DNA of 8,744 nucleotides from Pedobacter sp. (lineage in GTDB: Bacteria > Bacteroidota > Bacteroidia > Sphingobacteriales > Sphingobacteriaceae), in assembly GCA_028287885.1 (NCBI GenBank), contig JAQBOT010000029.1, forward strand, positions 1 through 8,744. Reading direction: 5' to 3'. A program made the position numbers and the translations under genes. Shown here piece by piece: positions 5,029 to 8,744 of this stretch. How positions within the stretch are numbered: the first letter of the stretch is position 1; the number at the start of each line of letters is the position of its first letter. The notes under the pieces were generated by a model. That model saw only the letters and a program-made list of their open reading frames with translations. It was not told the origin of the DNA and did no database searches.

Positions 5029-7407
5029 TTAACCGGAGCAGCTGATACAGCCTTCTTCCATGCTGCACACTGGTCCTTCGATAATCTCCTCTGCGCTCTG
5101 CTCAATATGCTCAGGAATGATCGGCTCCATGTTCTTTCCAGCCTGATTTTCAACAGTAAACTTAACCGCTTGAGAAGCTGCCTGAGTTCTCAAATAATAC
5201 ATGCCCGTTTTCAAGCCTTTTTTCCAAGCATAAAAGTGCATTGATGTCAGCTTTGATGTATTTGGCGCATTAATAAATAGGTTTAAGGATTGCGACTGGC
5301 AGATGTATGCACCGCGGTCTGCAGCCATATCAATGATGCTCCGCATCTTAATTTCCCAAACCGTCTTGTACAGTTCTTTAATGTAATCTGGTATCTCAGC
5401 AATGTCCTGAATGGAACCATTTGCAAGAATAATCCTGTCCTTCATCGCAGGGTTCCATAGACCTAAGGATACCAGGTCTTTCAACAAATGTTTGTTTACT
5501 ACAATGAACTCGCCACTTAACACTCTTCGTGTATAGATATTTGAGGTGTACGGTTCAAAGCATTCGTTGTTTCCAAGAATTTGAGAAGTACTGGCAGTAG
5601 GCATTGGTGCGACCAATAGTGAGTTATAAGCACCATTCTTCACTACATTTGCACGAAGGGTTTCCCAATCCCAACGATTACTATCTGGCGTTACATTCCA
5701 TAGATCGAATTGGAATTTTCCTTTTGATAGGGGAGAGCCGGCAAATGTCGCATAAGGGCCATTCTTTACAGCAAGGTCGTGAGAGGCAGTCATTGCCGCG
5801 AAGTATATGGTCTCAAATATTTCTTTATTAAGGATACGCGCACCTTCACTTTCAAAAGGTAGGCGCATTAGTATAAAAGCATCAGCAAGGCCCTGTACGC
5901 CTAAACCAATCGGACGGTGACGCATATTCGAGTTTCTTGCTTCTTCTACCGGATAAAAGTTGTAGTCGATGATTTTGTTCAGGTTCAAGGTTGCCTGGTA
6001 AGTTACATCGTATAATTTCTCGTGATCAAATTCACCGTTCACAACAAATCGTGGCAAGGCTAATGAGGCGAGGTTACAAACTGCAACCTCATCTTTAGAT
6101 GTGTATTCAATAATCTCTGTACACAGGTTGGAGCTTTTGATCGTCCCCAAATTCTGTTGATTGGACTTGCTGTTTGCTGCATCTTTATACAACAGGTATG
6201 GAGTACCGGTTTCGATTTGAGCATCTAGAATTGCAAACCAAAGCTCCTGAGCCTTGATCGTTTTACGTGCACGGCCTTCTTTCTCATAACGTTCGTACAA
6301 GGCGTCAAACTCGGTACCAAAGCAATCTGCCAATCCTGGAGCTTCATGCGGACAAAACAAGCTCCATTCGCCATCTTCTTCAACACGACGCATAAACAAG
6401 TCGCATATCCAAAGCGCATAGAACAAATCACGTGCACGCAACTCTTCTTTACCGTGGTTCTTACGCAAGTCAAGGAAGGAGAACACGTCTGCATGCCAAG
6501 GCTCTAAATAAATTGCGAAAGCACCCTTACGCTTACCACCACCCTGGTCTACATAGCGTGCGGTATCGTTAAAAACTTTCAACATCGGTACAATACCATT
6601 GCTGGTTCCATTTGTGCCACCGATATAAGAACCGGTTGCACGGATGTTATGTATGCTCAAACCAATACCACCGGCGCTTTGTGAGATCTTCGCTGTCTGT
6701 TTCAAGGTATCGTAGATGCCTTCGATACTATCATCCTGCATGGTCAATAAAAAGCAGGAAGACATCTGAGGTTTCGGAGTAGCTGCATTAAACAAGGTTG
6801 GTGTCGCATGTGTAAACCAGCGCTCACTCATCAAATTGTATGTTTTAATGGCACTGTCGATATCGTTTTTGTGGATACCTACTGAGACCCGCATAAATAA
6901 ATGCTGCGGTCGCTCAACAATTTGCCCGTCAATCTTCAATAAATACGACTTCTCCAAGGTCTTAAACCCAAAGTAATCAAAACCAAAGTCTCTGTCATAG
7001 ATGATTGTGCTATCCAGGATGTCTGCGTGTTCCTGGATTACTTCCCAAACATCTTCTGCGATCAATGATGCCGACTTATCCGCTTTGGTATCCACGTAGT
7101 TGTACAGCATCTCCATTGTTTTAGAAAAAGACTTTGTCGTATTCTTATGCAGGTTAGAAACCGCAATTCTTGATGCTAGTAGTGCGTAATCCGGATGTTT
7201 CGTCGTTAAAGAGGCTGCCGTTTCTGCTGCTAAATTATCAAGTTCAGAGGTTGTCACCCCGTCATAGAGTCCTTCAATAACCTTCTTTGCAACGTCGATA
7301 GGGTCAACAAGTTCGGGGTTGAAACCATAACATAGCTTCTCAATCCGAGCCGTTATTTTATCGAACTTTACGACCTCCTTACGGCCGTCTCTCTTTTGTA
7401 CAAACAT
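5029..7407 (-). CDS. nrdA: ribonucleoside-diphosphate reductase, alpha (R1) subunit, class Ia
   Basis: The 792-residue catalytic subunit of aerobic ribonucleotide reductase, reducing NDPs to dNDPs with a radical passed from NrdB. Residues 1 to ~90 are an ATP-cone ([18 protein letters not shown]...), with Asp57 in SELDNLA, which predicts dATP/ATP activity control. Asp226 in MQDDSIEG marks the specificity site. The barrel carries the redox pair Cys218 and Cys444, and NLCTE at 427-431 with thiyl-radical Cys429. Tyr737-Tyr738 of the radical path lie in GMYYLR. The tail GCISC supplies Cys787 and Cys790 for re-reduction. Length and all these positions equal those of mammalian R1, placing the protein in the eukaryote-like NrdA subgroup. 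It lies 81 bp behind nrdB with no promoter between, so co-transcription is likely. The ATG at 7407 gives the standard cone start. Confidence 0.97.
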   Translation of the reverse strand: MFVQKRDGRKEVVKFDKITARIEKLCYGFNPELVDPIDVAKKVIEGLYDGVTTSELDNLAAETAASLTTKHPDYALLASRIAVSNLHKNTTKSFSKTMEMLYNYVDTKADKSASLIAEDVWEVIQEHADILDSTIIYDRDFGFDYFGFKTLEKSYLLKIDGQIVERPQHLFMRVSVGIHKNDIDSAIKTYNLMSERWFTHATPTLFNAATPKPQMSSCFLLTMQDDSIEGIYDTLKQTAKISQSAGGIGLSIHNIRATGSYIGGTNGTSNGIVPMLKVFNDTARYVDQGGGKRKGAFAIYLEPWHADVFSFLDLRKNHGKEELRARDLFYALWICDLFMRRVEEDGEWSLFCPHEAPGLADCFGTEFDALYERYEKEGRARKTIKAQELWFAILDAQIETGTPYLLYKDAANSKSNQQNLGTIKSSNLCTEIIEYTSKDEVAVCNLASLALPRFVVNGEFDHEKLYDVTYQATLNLNKIIDYNFYPVEEARNSNMRHRPIGLGVQGLADAFILMRLPFESEGARILNKEIFETIYFAAMTASHDLAVKNGPYATFAGSPLSKGKFQFDLWNVTPDSNRWDWETLRANVVKNGAYNSLLVAPMPTASTSQILGNNECFEPYTSNIYTRRVLSGEFIVVNKHLLKDLVSLGLWNPAMKDRIILANGSIQDIAEIPDYIKELYKTVWEIKMRSIIDMAADRGAYICQSQSLNLFINAPNTSKLTSMHFYAWKKGLKTGMYYLRTQAASQAVKFTVENQAGKNMEPIIPEHIEQSAEEIIEGPVCSMEEGCISCSG

Positions 7408-7446
7408 ATCTTTAGGGATTTAGCGGTTGGCTGCGAAGATTGATAT

Positions 7447-7462
7447 CCTGAATGCCTGCAAC
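7447..7462 (-). repeat. isolated copy of the array's A/B junction in the nrdB-nrdA spacer
   Basis: CCTGAATGCCTGCAAC on the + strand matches, with one mismatch, the reverse complement of 2565-2580 (the A3-B3 junction of the tandem array); 14 bases of the same core recur at 2407-2420. The similarity stops sharply on both sides. It may be a dispersed fragment of the repeat family or a shared protein site, or it may be chance. Confidence 0.4.
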
Positions 7463-7488
7463 CTGTTATTTATAATTATCGTTTCTTA

Positions 7489-8463
7489 TTAAAAATCATC
7501 ATTGAGGGAGAAAGCTGACGCTTTATCCTCTGCAGAAGTTAATACTCCACTTTTTTGATAATCCCCAACACGTTTTTCAAAGAAGTTGGTTTTACCCTGA
7601 AGGGAGATCATTTCCATGAAGTCGAATGGATTGGTCGCGTTGTAAATCTTATTGTATCCAAGTTCATTCAGCCAACGATCTGCTACAAATTCGATATACT
7701 GTGCCATCAGCTTGGCGTTCATTCCGATCAAAGCCACGGGTAGGGCATCGGTAACAAACTCTTTCTCTATTTCAACTGCATCACGGATGATTCCCTGAAC
7801 AGTCTCTTCGCTTAGTTTATTTTCCAACATTTTATATAGAAGGCAGGCAAATTCGCAATGCATACCCTCATCCCTGGAGATAAGTTCATTGCTAAATGTC
7901 AAACCTGGCATTAGTCCGCGTTTTTTCAACCAGAACAAGGAACAAAAGCTTCCGCTAAAGAAAATTCCTTCCACGGCAGCAAAGGCAACCAGCCTTTCAG
8001 CAAATGTCCCACCATCAATCCAGCGCAATGCCCAATCGGCTTTTCGCTTTACACATGGTACAGTTTCAATAGCATGGAAAAGGCGGTCTTTTTCAACCGG
8101 ATCTTTGATGTATGAATCAATTAGTAGCGCATAGGTTTCAGAATGAATGTTCTCCATCATGATCTGGAAACCGTAGAAACAACGCGCTTCCGGCAATTGG
8201 ACTTCCGACATGAAATTTACAGCAAGGTTTTCATTAACAATGCCGTCACTTGCTGAGAAAAACGCGAGGATGTGAGAGATAAAGTGCCTTTCACCATCAT
8301 TTAGGTTATCCCAATGTTTCTGGTCATCTGAAAGGTCAATTTCTTCCGCAGTCCAGAAGCTGGCCTCAGATTTCTTGTACATTTCCCAAATCTGTGGGTA
8401 CTTAATAGGCAATAGAACAAAACGGTCCTTATTTTCTTTCAGTAAAACTTCTTCCTGTTGCAT
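7489..8463 (-). CDS. nrdB: ribonucleoside-diphosphate reductase, beta (R2) subunit, class Ia
   Basis: The 324-residue di-iron, ferritin-like subunit that generates and holds the tyrosyl radical needed by NrdA. All metal ligands are visible: Asp73 (FFSASDG), Glu104 and His107 (MENIHSETY), Glu165 ([10 protein letters not shown]), and Glu199 and His202 (RDEGMH). The radical Tyr111 lies four residues after His107, as in eukaryotic R2, so this is a tyrosyl-radical class Ia/Ib protein and not the Phe-substituted class Ic form. The C-terminus AFSLNDDF resembles the eukaryotic R2 tail that docks on R1, matching the eukaryote-like NrdA. The gene precedes nrdA, an order opposite to that in E. coli. The ATG at 8463 yields a standard start; no Shine-Dalgarno site or clear promoter was found close upstream. 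Confidence 0.96.
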   Translation of the reverse strand: MQQEEVLLKENKDRFVLLPIKYPQIWEMYKKSEASFWTAEEIDLSDDQKHWDNLNDGERHFISHILAFFSASDGIVNENLAVNFMSEVQLPEARCFYGFQIMMENIHSETYALLIDSYIKDPVEKDRLFHAIETVPCVKRKADWALRWIDGGTFAERLVAFAAVEGIFFSGSFCSLFWLKKRGLMPGLTFSNELISRDEGMHCEFACLLYKMLENKLSEETVQGIIRDAVEIEKEFVTDALPVALIGMNAKLMAQYIEFVADRWLNELGYNKIYNATNPFDFMEMISLQGKTNFFEKRVGDYQKSGVLTSAEDKASAFSLNDDF

Positions 8464-8744
8464 GCTTTATTGTTTTTGTGGGAGATAAATGATCTAATTA
8501 TATCACAATCCGAGGGCGCCTTTAATCTGAACTTAGTAGGAACATTTGCTGCGAAAAAATCTAGCGACAAAATTCTAATTAGTTACTTGTTAAGTACTTA
8601 TCAGTTTGGTGGCGTATGGATTATTAAAGAACTTTGTGCTAACAAATATAAAGTTTGGGCGAATGGATCCCCCATATAAGTTGTTAACAAGTGAGCAATT
8701 TTATCAACACGAAAAAGGAAACAGGACAGGCTTTTTACCTGATT
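8464..8744. promoter_or_regulatory. gene-free region upstream of nrdB
   Basis: About 281 bp of AT-rich DNA with no supported gene; it should contain the nrdBA promoter. Contents seen: a perfect -7-like box on the - strand, TATATTTG at 8650-8643, but ~180 bp from the ATG and without a -33 partner; two perfect 10-bp palindromes, TAAGTACTTA (8591-8600) and TTGTTAACAA (8681-8690); and a 9-bp inverted pair, ACTTGTTAA (8585-8593) with TTAACAAGT (8684-8692), overlapping both. These may be operator sites for nrdBA or for a gene beyond the right edge. No recognisable NrdR box or cobalamin riboswitch was found. Confidence 0.4.

Noticed and set aside
7408..7488. A separate nrdA promoter in the 81-bp nrdB-nrdA spacer
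   Set aside because: No TAnnTTTG box occurs on the - strand there, and no terminator separates the genes, so co-transcription is the simpler reading.
8458..8679. Plus-strand open frame of 73 codons upstream of nrdB
   Set aside because: It begins inside nrdB on the opposite strand, lacks a recognisable domain or ribosome site, and occupies the likely nrdB regulatory region.
8701..8709. TTATCAACA as a DnaA box and sign of a replication origin
   Set aside because: It differs from TTATCCACA at one position, stands alone, and there is no cluster of boxes or dnaA/dnaN gene in view.
8464..8744. NrdR boxes or a cobalamin riboswitch controlling nrdBA
   Set aside because: I found no paired ACACnATATATnGTGT-like sites and no conserved B12-box sequence; the short palindromes present are different.

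Overview
The window looks like chromosomal housekeeping DNA from a member of the Bacteroidota, most likely Sphingobacteriaceae (Pedobacter-like). The evidence is protein family content (GH29 fucosidase, FtsB/DivIC with the Bacteroidetes-style N-terminus, paired AguB/AguA, CWC-type Cys-rich protein, eukaryote-like class Ia ribonucleotide reductase), the near absence of Shine-Dalgarno sites, and several perfect or near-perfect TAnnTTTG -7 boxes placed just upstream of start codons. The genus is inferred from overall resemblance, not proven.

Layout. On the + strand, bases 2-442 are the 3' end of an alpha-L-fucosidase gene, followed by a small ftsB-like division gene (567-866). Everything else is on the - strand. 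Read in its direction of transcription from the right, the order is: a 281-bp gene-free leader region (8464-8744); nrdB (7489-8463) and nrdA (5029-7407), the two subunits of an aerobic ribonucleotide reductase, ending in a strong intrinsic terminator (4937-4966); a small CWC cysteine-rich gene (4683-4883) whose promoter abuts that terminator; aguB and aguA (3641-4516, 2602-3657), overlapping by 17 bp and encoding the last two steps from agmatine to putrescine; an intergenic tandem repeat array (2411-2601); fabG (1617-2360), closed by a terminator (1567-1595); and a TRIC/UPF0126 membrane channel gene (863-1486), which converges on ftsB with a 4-bp overlap.

Function. nrdB/nrdA make deoxynucleotides; aguB/aguA make putrescine; fabG is the ketoacyl-ACP reductase of fatty acid synthesis; ftsB serves the divisome. 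Apart from aguBA and nrdBA, adjacent genes need not share a pathway.

No new multi-gene system is visible. The most unusual item is the repeat array between aguA and fabG: six contiguous 31/32-bp units alternating between two related types (A-B-A-B-A-B, so a 63/64-bp higher-order period), ending exactly at the aguA stop codon. A 16-bp piece of it recurs with one mismatch, inverted, in the nrdB-nrdA spacer. NrdA is also notable: it has 792 residues and all its key catalytic and allosteric residues fall at the same numbers as in mammalian R1.
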